NCBI GenBank assembly: GCA_004554705.1
Contig: SFKS01000018.1
Location: forward strand, 1-25,522
Direction of reading: 5' to 3'
Length of the DNA stretch: 25,522 bases
Source: Clostridiales bacterium
GTDB lineage: Bacteria; Bacillota; Clostridia; TANB77; CAG-508
Shown: piece after piece, positions 17,093 to 25,522 of the stretch
Layout: each line of letters starts with the position of its first letter
Numbering within the stretch: position 1 is the first letter of the stretch
Translations under genes and position numbers: made by a program
The notes under the pieces: generated by a model
The model's input: only the letters and a program-made list of their open reading frames with translations
Told to the model about the DNA's origin: nothing
Databases searched by the model: none

Positions 17093-19141
17093 ATGAAATT
17101 GGATAAAGAACAATTGGACTTAAGAGAAGGAATAACTAAAGAGTGGCTCATAACAAATGGAATTGGGGGCTATGCTTCATCAAGTGTATTGGGAATCAAT
17201 ACAAGAAAATACCATGGGCTGTTAGTAGCACCATTGGCACCACCAGCAAGAAGACACGTAATTCTATCCAAAGTAGATGAAAGTATAGAAGTAGAAGATA
17301 AAAAATATAATTTATATTCAAATATATGTAAAAATTATATATCAGATGGATACAAATACTTGGAGAGCTTTGAAAAAGAATATATGCCTATATTTACATA
17401 TAAAATAGGAGATATTAGAATAACTAAAATTATCTGCATGGAATATGGAAAAAATACAGTATGCATATTGTATAAAATAAGAAATGACGGAGCAAAAGCA
17501 AAATTTACAGTTACTCCAATAGTGAATTTTAGAGACTTTCATACAATGAGTACAAACCATGTATTCAATTTTAAGCAAGAAATAAGAAAGCAAAAAGTAA
17601 AACTACAGATAGATGAATATACAAATTATCCAATATATATATATATGACAAAAGGTACATATATAGAACACTTTAATGATACTTTTAAAAACATGTATTA
17701 TATTGAAGAAGAAAAAAGAGGATTCTTTCCTGAAGAAAACTTACTAGTTCCAGGCAGATACGAGATAGAAATACCAGGGAAAGTACAAACCGAATTAAGC
17801 TTTATATGTTCTTTGGAAGAAAATATAGAAGAAATAAATACAAGAACTATTATAAATAAAGAAATTATTAGAATAAATGAGCTGATGTACAAAGCAGGTT
17901 TTATAGAATCAAAGGAGGACCTAACAAAATTATCCAAAGAAAAAGCCAAAAAATTAGAAACACTAAAATATTTTTCTATAGCAATGGACAATTTTGTAGT
18001 ATATAGACCAAGCTTTAGATACCATACTATAATTGCAGGATATCCATGGTTCTTAGATTGGGGAAGGGATGCATTAATTTCATTCGAAGGACTATTACTA
18101 ATGACAAAACAATATAGATGTGCCAAAGAAGTACTCTTAACACTTACTAGAGATATTAAATTTGGACTAGTGCCAAATGGATATTCTGGATATGACAATA
18201 GACCACTGTATAATAGTGTAGATGCTTCACTCTTATTATTTGAACAAGTTCAAAAGTATTTAAATTATACTTCAGACTATGAATTTGTAAAACAAAATAT
18301 ATATAAAAAACTAAAATCAATAATAGAAAATTACACAAAAGGAATTGACATCGATAATAATAATATATATTTAGATGAAGATGGATTAATTGTATCTGGA
18401 ACAGAAAATACACAAAATACATGGATGGATGCAAAATATGGGAATCACTGCTTTACACCAAGAAACGGTAAAGCAGTAGAAGTGAATAGCTTATGGTATA
18501 ACAGCCTAAAAATAATGTCAGAATTATGCAAAAAATATGGAGACAGAAAAGAATCTAAAAAATATGAACAAATGGCTGAAGATTGTAAAAAGACATTTAA
18601 AGAAAAATTTTACAATAGCAAAAAGAAATGCTTATATGACGTATTAGGAGATGCCAAAATAAGACCAAATCAACTATTCAGTATATCACTAAGTAATCCT
18701 GTAATAGAACCAAATTCGGAAATTGCTAAAAATATAATAGAAACAGTAGAAAAAAAACTATTAAATAAATATGGATTAAAAACATTAGCAAAAGGAGAAA
18801 AAGGATATATAGACACATATGAAGGAGATAGCTTTAAAAGGGACTCAAGCTATCATCAAGGAATAACATGGGTATGGCTATTAGGTTTATACTATGATGG
18901 ATTAAAAAACATGCTAAAAGAAGAAAAAGACAAAAAGAAAAGAGAAGAATTAAAACAAAAAATAGCTTTGCTAAAAGAAAAAACAGAAAAAACCTTTACA
19001 AAAGATATGAAAGAGAGAGGTTGCATAGGTTCAATAAGTGAAATATACGATTCAAAAATGCCATATTTACCAAAAGGAGCAATAGCACAGAGCTGGAGTG
19101 TGGCTGAAGTATTCAGAATAATATATGGAAGGGAACAGTAA
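17093..19141 (+). CDS. Glycogen debranching enzyme (amylo-alpha-1,6-glucosidase type)
   Basis: This cytoplasmic enzyme removes alpha-1,6 branches in glycogen. The 682-residue protein opens with the N-terminal GDE domain signature EWLITNGIGGYASSSVLGINTRKYHGLLVA. The (alpha/alpha)6 glucosidase domain follows, with AGYPWFLDWGRDALISFEGLL, NGYSGYDNRPLYNSVDASLLLFEQ and TWMDAKYGNHCFTPRNGKAVEVNSLWYN. SSYHQGITWVWLLGLY and GCIGSISEIYDSKMPYLPKGAIAQSWSVAE come near the end. I prefer ATG 17093 over the overlapping ATG 17078, because GGAGG lies at 17080-17084. Three CGG trinucleotides are out of phase. The stop abuts the ruvC start. Confidence 0.9.
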   Translation: MKLDKEQLDLREGITKEWLITNGIGGYASSSVLGINTRKYHGLLVAPLAPPARRHVILSKVDESIEVEDKKYNLYSNICKNYISDGYKYLESFEKEYMPIFTYKIGDIRITKIICMEYGKNTVCILYKIRNDGAKAKFTVTPIVNFRDFHTMSTNHVFNFKQEIRKQKVKLQIDEYTNYPIYIYMTKGTYIEHFNDTFKNMYYIEEEKRGFFPEENLLVPGRYEIEIPGKVQTELSFICSLEENIEEINTRTIINKEIIRINELMYKAGFIESKEDLTKLSKEKAKKLETLKYFSIAMDNFVVYRPSFRYHTIIAGYPWFLDWGRDALISFEGLLLMTKQYRCAKEVLLTLTRDIKFGLVPNGYSGYDNRPLYNSVDASLLLFEQVQKYLNYTSDYEFVKQNIYKKLKSIIENYTKGIDIDNNNIYLDEDGLIVSGTENTQNTWMDAKYGNHCFTPRNGKAVEVNSLWYNSLKIMSELCKKYGDRKESKKYEQMAEDCKKTFKEKFYNSKKKCLYDVLGDAKIRPNQLFSISLSNPVIEPNSEIAKNIIETVEKKLLNKYGLKTLAKGEKGYIDTYEGDSFKRDSSYHQGITWVWLLGLYYDGLKNMLKEEKDKKKREELKQKIALLKEKTEKTFTKDMKERGCIGSISEIYDSKMPYLPKGAIAQSWSVAEVFRIIYGREQ

Positions 19142-19627
19142 ATGAGAATTTTAGGAATAGACCCAGGATATGCAATAACAGGATATAGCATCATAGACTA
19201 TATCGGTAATAAATTTAAATTAATAGATTCAGGAGCAGTAACCACAAAAGCAGGGGTATCTTTCCCATTAAGACTTACAAAGATATTTGATGATATAAGC
19301 ATGATAATAGATGAGTATAAACCAGATGCAATATCAATAGAAGAATTATTTTTTAACAATAATGCTAAAACAGCAATAAATGTAGCACAAGCAAGAGGAA
19401 TAATATTAACAGCTAGCTGCAAAAAAAATATACCAACATATGAATATACACCACTCCAAATAAAACAAGCAGTTGCAGGGTATGGACGAGCTGATAAAAT
19501 ACAAGTACAAAAAATGGTAAAAACAATACTTAATGTAGAAAAATTACCAAAGTTAGATGATACAACAGATAGTATGGCTGCTGCAATATGCCATGCTCAT
19601 TCAGCAAAATTTTCACAAAAGCTATAA
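19142..19627 (+). CDS. ruvC: Holliday junction endonuclease RuvC
   Basis: RuvC resolves Holliday junctions together with RuvAB. The 161-residue protein has the acidic active site in ILGIDPGYAITGYSIID (D7), SIEELFF (E67/E68) and DDTTDSMAAAICHAH near residue 140-153. It also has the conserved NVAQARGI and AVAGYGRADKIQVQKMV. It begins directly after the debranching-enzyme stop, so the two are probably coupled. RuvA and RuvB are not in the window. The single CGG (19204) is out of phase. Confidence 0.93.
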   Translation: MRILGIDPGYAITGYSIIDYIGNKFKLIDSGAVTTKAGVSFPLRLTKIFDDISMIIDEYKPDAISIEELFFNNNAKTAINVAQARGIILTASCKKNIPTYEYTPLQIKQAVAGYGRADKIQVQKMVKTILNVEKLPKLDDTTDSMAAAICHAHSAKFSQKL

Positions 19628-19654
19628 GTATTAATAATTTTTGAGGAGAAAACA

Positions 19655-20698
19655 ATGACATTTGAGGAACTAGAAAAAAATCTAAAAACAGGAAAGTTAA
19701 AAAGCTTATATTTGTTATATGGTGAAGAACAATATTTGCTTGAGCAAAGCATAAAAAAGATTAAAAAGAATTTTGGAGAATTAGTAAATGGAATAAACTA
19801 TATACAGATAGATGAAAAAAATGTAAATAATTTAATCTCAGACATAGAAACACCAGCATTTGGATACTCTAAAAAGTTAATAATAGTCAAAAATTCAGGA
19901 TTATTTAAGAAAGAAACCCGAACTAAGAAAAAAGAAGAAAAAACAGCAAAGAAGAATCAGGCAAATAAATCTCTAATAGAAAAAATATCTACATACATTG
20001 CAGAAAACATTGAAACAATTAACGAGTTTGCTATACTAGTCTTTATAGAACAAGAGATTGGAACTAATGAACTTGTCAAAACAATTCAAAAATTAGGAAT
20101 AGTTTGTAATTTTGAAGAACTAAATCCAATACAGATATCAAAAAAAATAAAAGCGATATGTACTGCTTATAAGGTAAATATAGATGATAAAACAATAATG
20201 TATTTTATAGAAACATGTGGAACTAGGATGTTAACTCTAATAAATGAGATAAGGAAGCTAATAGAATATGCAGGAGAAAATGGCAAAATAACAACTGACG
20301 ATATAGATAAGCTTTCAATAAAAGAGTTAGATAGTGTAATATTTGATTTAACAGATAGTCTGGGACAAAGAAAAATAACAGAAGCATTGCAAATATTACA
20401 AGAATTGTTATACAATAAAGAACCCATACAAAAAATTCTCATAACATTATATAATCATTTTAAAAAAATATACATAACTATATTAGCAATGGAAAATAAT
20501 GAAGATATAGCAGAAAACTTAAAACTCAAAACAAATCAAACATTTTTAATTACAAAATATAAAAAGCAAGCAACATATTTTAGAAGAGATGAACTAAAAA
20601 ATGTATTACAAAAATTAATAGAACTAGATTACAAGAGCAAACAAGGACAAATAGATATAAATATAGGACTTGAGTCGATATTATGCATGATAAAATAG
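19655..20698 (+). CDS. holA: DNA polymerase III delta subunit
   Basis: The delta subunit opens the beta clamp within the clamp loader. The 347-residue protein has the usual length. It starts with the HolA-type N-terminus TFEELEKNLKTGKLKSLYLLYGEEQYLLEQSI, contains ELNPIQISKKIKAI and the helical DSVIFDLTDSLGQRKITEALQILQELL, and ends in a helical C-terminal domain (LESILCMIK). A GGAGAAAA ribosome site precedes the ATG. It contains no CGG. It is the last gene before a new promoter. Confidence 0.88.
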   Translation: MTFEELEKNLKTGKLKSLYLLYGEEQYLLEQSIKKIKKNFGELVNGINYIQIDEKNVNNLISDIETPAFGYSKKLIIVKNSGLFKKETRTKKKEEKTAKKNQANKSLIEKISTYIAENIETINEFAILVFIEQEIGTNELVKTIQKLGIVCNFEELNPIQISKKIKAICTAYKVNIDDKTIMYFIETCGTRMLTLINEIRKLIEYAGENGKITTDDIDKLSIKELDSVIFDLTDSLGQRKITEALQILQELLYNKEPIQKILITLYNHFKKIYITILAMENNEDIAENLKLKTNQTFLITKYKKQATYFRRDELKNVLQKLIELDYKSKQGQIDINIGLESILCMIK

Positions 20699-20699
20699 T

Positions 20700-20728
20700 T
20701 TGCTAAAAATGGATAAATATGCTATAAT
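20700..20728 (+). promoter_or_regulatory. Promoter of the 20768-mgtA group
   Basis: TTGCTA (20700-20705), 17 bases, perfect TATAAT (20723-20728) with upstream TGC (extended -10). It lies between the holA stop and the next gene. Confidence 0.7.
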
Positions 20729-20767
20729 GTGTAAAGAAAAGCAAATGAAAAGAAAGGGAGCCAAAGG

Positions 20768-21100
20768 ATGTTATTAATTGGAATAATATACATATTAATA
20801 ATGATAATATTTATATTAGGTATATTTGCATATGTTCAAATAAAAACAGCAGGCATGAAGGTAAAAGACTTTTATAGCTTTATAGAAGCAAATCAAATGT
20901 TAGACAAATTATATAAGTTTTCGAAAAAATATGAAAAATTAAGTAGTCAAGATCAGCTTATATTTTTAGCAGAAGCGGAAAAAGTATTTGATGCATTTGA
21001 TAAAGTCCCAGATATGTTATGGGAAGAAGAATATAGAAAATATATGGATGTATTAGACAAATATAAAGATATAAAAATGGTCCGTTGGAATCAAAATTAA
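20768..21100 (+). CDS. Small membrane-anchored hypothetical protein
   Basis: This 110-residue protein begins with one hydrophobic helix (LLIGIIYILIMIIFILGIFAY). A soluble, helical and charged domain of about 85 residues follows, with an aromatic-rich end (MLWEEEYRKYMDVLDKYKDIKMVRWNQN). The family is not recognised. GGGAGCC precedes the ATG and the promoter at 20700-20728 sits at the right distance. The next gene is a lipoprotein 26 bases on, so both products are envelope-associated. Its CGG (20976) is out of phase. Confidence 0.65.
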   Translation: MLLIGIIYILIMIIFILGIFAYVQIKTAGMKVKDFYSFIEANQMLDKLYKFSKKYEKLSSQDQLIFLAEAEKVFDAFDKVPDMLWEEEYRKYMDVLDKYKDIKMVRWNQN

Positions 21101-21126
21101 AAAGTTTATAAAAGATAGGAGAAAAA

Positions 21127-21861
21127 ATGAAAAAATTTTTAAAAACAATTACAGTATTAATAATTTTATGTATGTTAGTATTAACTTTATCAGGTTGCGG
21201 AAAAAAGAAGGAAGAAAAGAATATTGAATCAGAAAATAAACTCAATGCAATTGAAGCTCCTAGCCAAGAACATACACAAGAAAATATCTCGACAACAGAA
21301 GAGACCAGTAATGATGAGCAAGCTGACAAGGAAAATGAAAAGAAGTCAGTAGAAGGTAAATGGAAAGAAAACCAATACATTAATGAATTTGCAAAAATTA
21401 AATTTAATATGCCTAGCAATTGGACAAAATATTCAAAAAAAGATATGGAACAACTAATTACATCAGTAACATCAAAAGCAGTAGACGAAGAACAGAAAAA
21501 GAAAATAGAATCGGCAATGGACACATCGGTATATGATATGCTAGTAAGTGACACAACAACTGGTGCCAATATAAATATAGTACTTATAGAACAGACAGAG
21601 AATCAAAATCCGGAACTTTATATGAAAGAATTAAAAAAACAATTTGAATCAATAAAAGAAATATCATATAAAACAGATGAACCAGCAACTGTAAAAATAG
21701 CAGGAGAAGAGTATACCTGTCTAAAAACAACAGCAGAAATTTCTGGTATAAAACTAGAACAAGCTTACTATGTAAAAACAAAAGATAATTACATGATTAC
21801 AATAATAATAACAACAACTCAAGAAGGACAATTAAATGAAATTTTATCTTACTTCGAATAA
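21127..21861 (+). CDS. Lipoprotein of unknown function
   Basis: A lipoprotein signal peptide (MKKFLKTITVLIILCMLVLTLSGC) ends at lipobox Cys24, so the protein is predicted to be anchored on the outer face of the membrane. An acidic, low-complexity linker covers about residues 28-80. The C-terminal ~160 residues form one domain, starting near NEFAKIKFNMPSNWTKYS, that resembles small extracellular beta-rich domains found on many Firmicutes lipoproteins. No catalytic motif is seen. Four out-of-phase CGG trinucleotides occur and the frame is intact, which makes it a useful negative control for the frameshift pattern. Confidence 0.8.
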   Translation: MKKFLKTITVLIILCMLVLTLSGCGKKKEEKNIESENKLNAIEAPSQEHTQENISTTEETSNDEQADKENEKKSVEGKWKENQYINEFAKIKFNMPSNWTKYSKKDMEQLITSVTSKAVDEEQKKKIESAMDTSVYDMLVSDTTTGANINIVLIEQTENQNPELYMKELKKQFESIKEISYKTDEPATVKIAGEEYTCLKTTAEISGIKLEQAYYVKTKDNYMITIIITTTQEGQLNEILSYFE

Positions 21862-21881
21862 TTCCTAAAGGAGAAAAAATA

Positions 21882-22604
21882 ATGAATAAAATATTAGGGA
21901 TAGTATGGGATTATGATGGAACAATAATTAACAGTGCAAAGAAAAATATAGAAGTTACTATAGAGGTACTTAAACATTTTGATAGAGACATTGAAAAACA
22001 TCTTCCAAAAGCATTAACAAGTTATAATAACTACCAAGAAGCTAATCATAAATATGCTAATTGGCAAGATTTATATCTGAATGAATATGGAATTAAAGAT
22101 GAACAACTAGAAAAAGCAGGAAAATTATGGGTACCGGAACAGAGGAAAAACAAAACAATTCCAAATATGTTTTTAGGCATGAGTGAATTACTACGAGAAT
22201 TAAAATCATGTAATATGGGAATATGCTCTCAAAATAGCAAAGAAACTATTAGTCATACACTAAAATATTATAATATTCATGACTGTATTGATACAATTAT
22301 AGGATATGATGACATTCCAGTTAACAAGCAAAAACCTAATGCTACTAGTTTTATATTATGTGACAAAATACTAAATCCAAATAATGAAGATGGTACATAT
22401 ATTTATATTGGAGATCATAGTGATGACATTGTATTTGGCAAAAATTTTGAAAAAAAACTAAATAAAAAAGTAATTTGTATTACTATTGACCACCTAAAGA
22501 TAAATGACGAAAACCATAAAAAATGGTTAATTAAACCTGAACACTATGTTCAAGATGTTAAAGAATTAAGAAAAGTATTGTATACCATATATAACGATTT
22601 ATAG
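21882..22604 (+). CDS. HAD-family hydrolase
   Basis: The 240-residue protein has the HAD motif I VWDYDGTII (D10 nucleophile, D12). Motif II is near CSQNSKETI, a lysine lies in NKQKPNA, and motif IV is YIGDHSDDI. The cap is inserted between motifs I and II, the layout of phosphoglycolate phosphatase-like enzymes. The substrate cannot be told. An AAGGAG ribosome site lies upstream. The one CGG (22135) is out of phase. Confidence 0.85.
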   Translation: MNKILGIVWDYDGTIINSAKKNIEVTIEVLKHFDRDIEKHLPKALTSYNNYQEANHKYANWQDLYLNEYGIKDEQLEKAGKLWVPEQRKNKTIPNMFLGMSELLRELKSCNMGICSQNSKETISHTLKYYNIHDCIDTIIGYDDIPVNKQKPNATSFILCDKILNPNNEDGTYIYIGDHSDDIVFGKNFEKKLNKKVICITIDHLKINDENHKKWLIKPEHYVQDVKELRKVLYTIYNDL

Positions 22605-22688
22605 ATTTAATAAAAAAATAATAAGAAATTAGCTGTATTTTATCTAGAATATAAGGGAAAACTAAAGCAATAGGAGTATGAGTGTAAA

Positions 22689-25290
22689 ATGACAAAAAAT
22701 AAAGAAAACGTAGATATATATAAAATGTATGCTAATGATGCCTTGGCTACGAAAGAAAAATTCATGTCTACAAACAGTGTGAGCAAAGATGGAATTTCAG
22801 AAAAAGAAGCAATAAGTAGACTGCAGGAATATGGATTAAATGAGATTAAACAAACAAGAACTAAAAAATGGTACAATTATCTTTGGCAAAGTTTTATAAC
22901 ACCTTTTAATTGTATATTATTAGGAATAGTAGTAATTTTAATATATACCGATATTTACTTAGCGGCAAATCCAAATTATGCAAACATAATAGTGATAGCA
23001 ATATTAGTTACAGCAAGTACACTACTCGATTTTTTTGAAGAATATAGGTCAAATAAAGCAGCAGAAAAGCTAAAAGAAATGGTTGCAACTACAACTACTG
23101 TTATAAGAAATGGAAAAAAGGTTCAAATACCAATAAAAAATGTAGTAATAGGTGACATGATTTTACTGTCTGCAGGTAGTATGATACCAGCAGATCTAAG
23201 AATTATCGAATCTAAAGACTTATATATAGGTCAATCTTCTTTAACTGGAGAATCAGATAGTATAAGAAAAGATGATAAAGTAGAGAACAAAAATATAGAT
23301 AACATAAATGACCTAAACAATATTTGTTTCATGGGAACAAATGTAATATCAGGTACCGCTAAAGGAGTAGTTATAAAAACAGGAGATTCTACTTACTTTG
23401 GCAAGATAGCTCATACCATAACTACAGGAAAAGAGAAAACAGCATTTCAAAAAGGAATTGAAAGTATTAGTAAGTTATTAATAAAATTTATGACTATTTT
23501 AATACCAATAGTGTTTTTATTAAATGTTGAAAAGCACGATATAGTGCTTGCATTTACTTTTGCTGTAGCAATTGCAATATGTATAACACCACTTCTATTA
23601 CCAGTCATTCTATCATCAAGCTTGTCAAAAGGGGCAGTTAGAATGTCTAAAAAGAAAACAATAGTAAAAAAGTTAGATTCCATACAGAATTTTGGAGCAA
23701 TAAACATATTATGTACAGATAAAACTGGAACACTTACAGAGGACAGAATTATTCTTGAAAAATATTTAGACATATATGGAAATGAAGACACAAGAATTTT
23801 AAAGCATGCTTTTTTAAATTCATATTTTCAAACAGGATTAAAAGGTAGTATTGATGAAGCAGTAATAAAAAGAGCAATAGAAAATGATATGGAACAACTA
23901 ACAAAACAATATAAAATTGTAGATGAAATTCCGTTTGATTTTTCAAGAAGATGCTTATCTGTTATTGTAACAGATGAGAGAAAAACTCAGTTGATAACAA
24001 AAGGTGCAGTTGAAGAGATATTAAACATTTGTACATTGGTAGATTACAAGGGAAAAGTATCAAAAATAACAAAAGAAATAAAAAATAATATAAGACAGAT
24101 TGCTAAAAAATTAAATGAAGAAGGTCTAAGAGTTGTTGCTGTTTGCCAAAAAAATGATATAGATGGCATAAAAAAGTTCAGTATAAAAGACGAAAAGAAC
24201 ATGGTTCTGCTTGGATTCATTGGCTTTCTAGATCCTCCAAAAGAAAGTGCAAAAGAATCAATCAAAAAACTCAATGATGCTGGAATAAGAGTGATTGTAC
24301 TTACAGGAGACAACGAGGAGGTAACGAAATGTATTTGTGAAAAAGTAAATATACAATCAAAAAGAATAGTATCAGGAAATAATCTAGACAAATTATCAGA
24401 TATAGCAGTATTAAGAACATTGAAGGATACTAATATATTTGTAAAACTTTCACCAATACAAAAAGCCAGAATCGTCAGAATACTAAAAGAATCAGACAAC
24501 ATAGTGGGATATATAGGAGATGGTATAAATGATAGTCCTTCACTTATTAACTCAGATGTTGGAATATCAGTTGATACGGCTGTTGATATTGCAAAAGAAT
24601 CAGCAGACATAATACTTTTAGAGAAAGATTTAAATGTATTATTAGAAGGAGTAAAGGAACGGAAGAAAAACTTTTGCAAATTTAATGAAATATATCAAAA
24701 TGGCTACAAGCTTTAACTTTGGAGAAGTTGTTTCTGTAGTAATTGGAAGTGTATTTTTACCATTTTTACCAGAAACACCGATACAACTTTTAGTGGAAGG
24801 ACTTTTATATGATTTTGGACAAATGACATTACCTTTTGATAATGTTGATGAAGAATATTTAAGAAAACCTAAAAAATTCGATATAAAAAGTTTGAAAAAT
24901 TTTATGCTATTTATGGGACCAATCAGTTCTTTATTTGATATAATTGTATTTATATTATTATGGTTTAAATTTTCCGTAAGAGATGTAGCACATTTTCAAA
25001 CAATATGGTTCACGTATAGTATAGTTTCAAATCTAATTGGTATGCACATAATAAGAACAGCAAAAATTCCTTTTATACAAAGCAATGCCAATAAAACAGT
25101 ATATATTTCATCAATAGCTTTAATACTAATAGGAATACTAGTTCCGTTTACAACGCTAGGAGCGATGATAGGACTAGTTCCAATAGCATTCAAGTATATA
25201 ATAATGATTTTTGCTGTGACAATTCTTTATTGCTTTGTTGCAAGCATTACAAAAAGAATTTATATCAAAAAATATAAGGAATGGATATAA
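22689..25290 (+). CDS. mgtA: MgtA-type P-type ATPase, in-frame CGG read with +1 shift
   Basis: This P-type ATPase of the magnesium-transporting group imports Mg2+ at the cell membrane. It has TGES in SSLTGESDS, the phosphorylation site CTDKTGTLTED (D344), SYFQTGLKGSIDEAVI as in MgtA, and GDGINDSPS (about 610-618). The frame breaks at CGG 24660. Reading CGGA as Gly gives EGVKEGRKTFANLMKYIKMATSFNFGEV, the conserved start of the C-terminal membrane part. It continues with PIQLLVEGLLYDFGQMTLPFDNVD and RKPKKFD to TAA 25288. The restored length is 866 residues. Triplet reading would lose the last several membrane helices. No magnesium riboswitch is visible in the 84-base gap upstream. Confidence 0.9.
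24660..24663 (+). other. Quadruplet CGGA site 5 (mgtA codon 658)
   Basis: The context is AAG GAA CGGA AGA AAA ACT. Relatives have EGR at this point; one Gly for four bases restores it. The P-site codon is GAA, as in site 1. Triplet reading stops 18 codons later. Confidence 0.88.
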
Positions 25291-25333
25291 TGGCAATAGA
25301 AATGGAGATTTTGTCAATGTAACAACATACAGA

Positions 25334-25363
25334 AAGAAAGATTAGTTTGAGCTAATCTTTCTT
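25334..25363 (+). terminator. Intrinsic terminator-like hairpin after mgtA
   Basis: AAGAAAGATTAG (25334-25345) and its complement (25352-25363) form a perfect 12-base stem with a 6-base loop. The following T-run is weak. It probably ends the mgtA transcript. Confidence 0.65.
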
Positions 25364-25458
25364 ATTATATAGAAAAATAGTAACCAAATGGTTGTTACCA
25401 TTCAGACTTAATTTATTAATTTCAAAAAATCGCCCAACGCAGGAGTTTTATATTTAGA

Positions 25459-25516
25459 ATAAATTGAGGACCCCCGAAAAACATCGTAGGCGTATCCATC
25501 GTGGGCTCAATTTATA
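25459..25516. repeat. Long inverted repeat of unknown role
   Basis: ATAAATTGAG and CTCAATTTAT are perfect 10-base arms. Inside, a CCC-CG/CG-GGG stem carries a small bulge, and the loop contains the direct repeats CATCGTAGG and CATCGTGGG. The GC-rich core stands out in this AT-rich DNA. No gene is nearby within the window. It could be an RNA, a mobile-element end or a repeat unit. Confidence 0.5.
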
Positions 25517-25522
25517 ATAAAT

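Noticed and set aside
22605..22688. Magnesium riboswitch upstream of mgtA
   Set aside because: The gap is only 84 bases and shows no M-box-like conserved structure.
25380..25522. Integron attC site
   Set aside because: A GCCCAAC core-like string occurs, but no matching GTTRRRY partner on the same strand was found.

Overview
The window looks like the chromosome of a low-GC, uncultivated-type Clostridia (Firmicutes) carrying an integrated mobilizable element. The evidence is AT-rich codon use, strong AGGAGG-type ribosome binding sites, TTG/GTG starts, Firmicutes-type housekeeping genes (endonuclease-type mutL, murB, yvcK, ruvC, holA) and a Tn4451-like mobile element. I cannot name the species.

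Layout. Positions 1 to about 9060 are an accessory island. It holds two genes of unknown function (129-1723, minus), an IS110-family insertion sequence with a candidate bridge RNA (about 1787-3250), a HELTH zincin-like protein (3413-4666, plus), a small mob operon with a MobV-type relaxase (4730-6448, minus), a hairpin-rich candidate oriT (6505-6575), a large serine recombinase (6639-8568, minus) and an 89-residue unknown protein. A tRNA-Gly gene (9177-9250, minus) with its own promoter and terminator follows. Three chromosomal groups come next: pilin-like protein, mutL, miaA and a HlyD-like membrane protein (9359-14223); murB, yvcK, glycogen-debranching enzyme, ruvC and holA (14618-20698); and a small membrane protein, lipoprotein, HAD hydrolase and mgtA-type P-type ATPase (20768-25290). 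A convergent Smr-domain gene sits at 14224-14478.

Main discovery candidate. Five genes (serine recombinase, mutL, miaA, hlyD-like, mgtA) are each split by a +1 shift of the reading frame. In all five the break is at an in-frame CGG. Skipping the C, so that the four bases CGGN are read as one glycine, restores the full conserved protein each time. I found no in-frame CGG read as a normal codon in any gene of the window. About 29 CGG trinucleotides in the other two phases leave the frame intact.

The tRNA-Gly in the same window has the anticodon loop CUUCCGA, that is anticodon UCC followed by G37 where A37 is usual. Its bases 34-37, UCCG, are complementary to the quadruplet CGGA. It also has a U30-C40 mismatch in the anticodon stem and keeps the known GlyRS identity bases. 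The simplest reading is a natural four-base code in which CGGN means Gly, decoded by a dedicated tRNA-Gly(UCCG). The sequence pattern is seen directly; the decoding mechanism is inference. Systematic sequencing error remains the main alternative and can be tested from reads and from protein mass spectrometry.

MutL is a mismatch-repair protein, MiaA modifies tRNA, and the recombinase moves the island. If decoding is regulated or inefficient, mutation rate, tRNA modification and element mobility would all depend on one tRNA. The genes here most likely to be essential (murB, holA) contain no such site.
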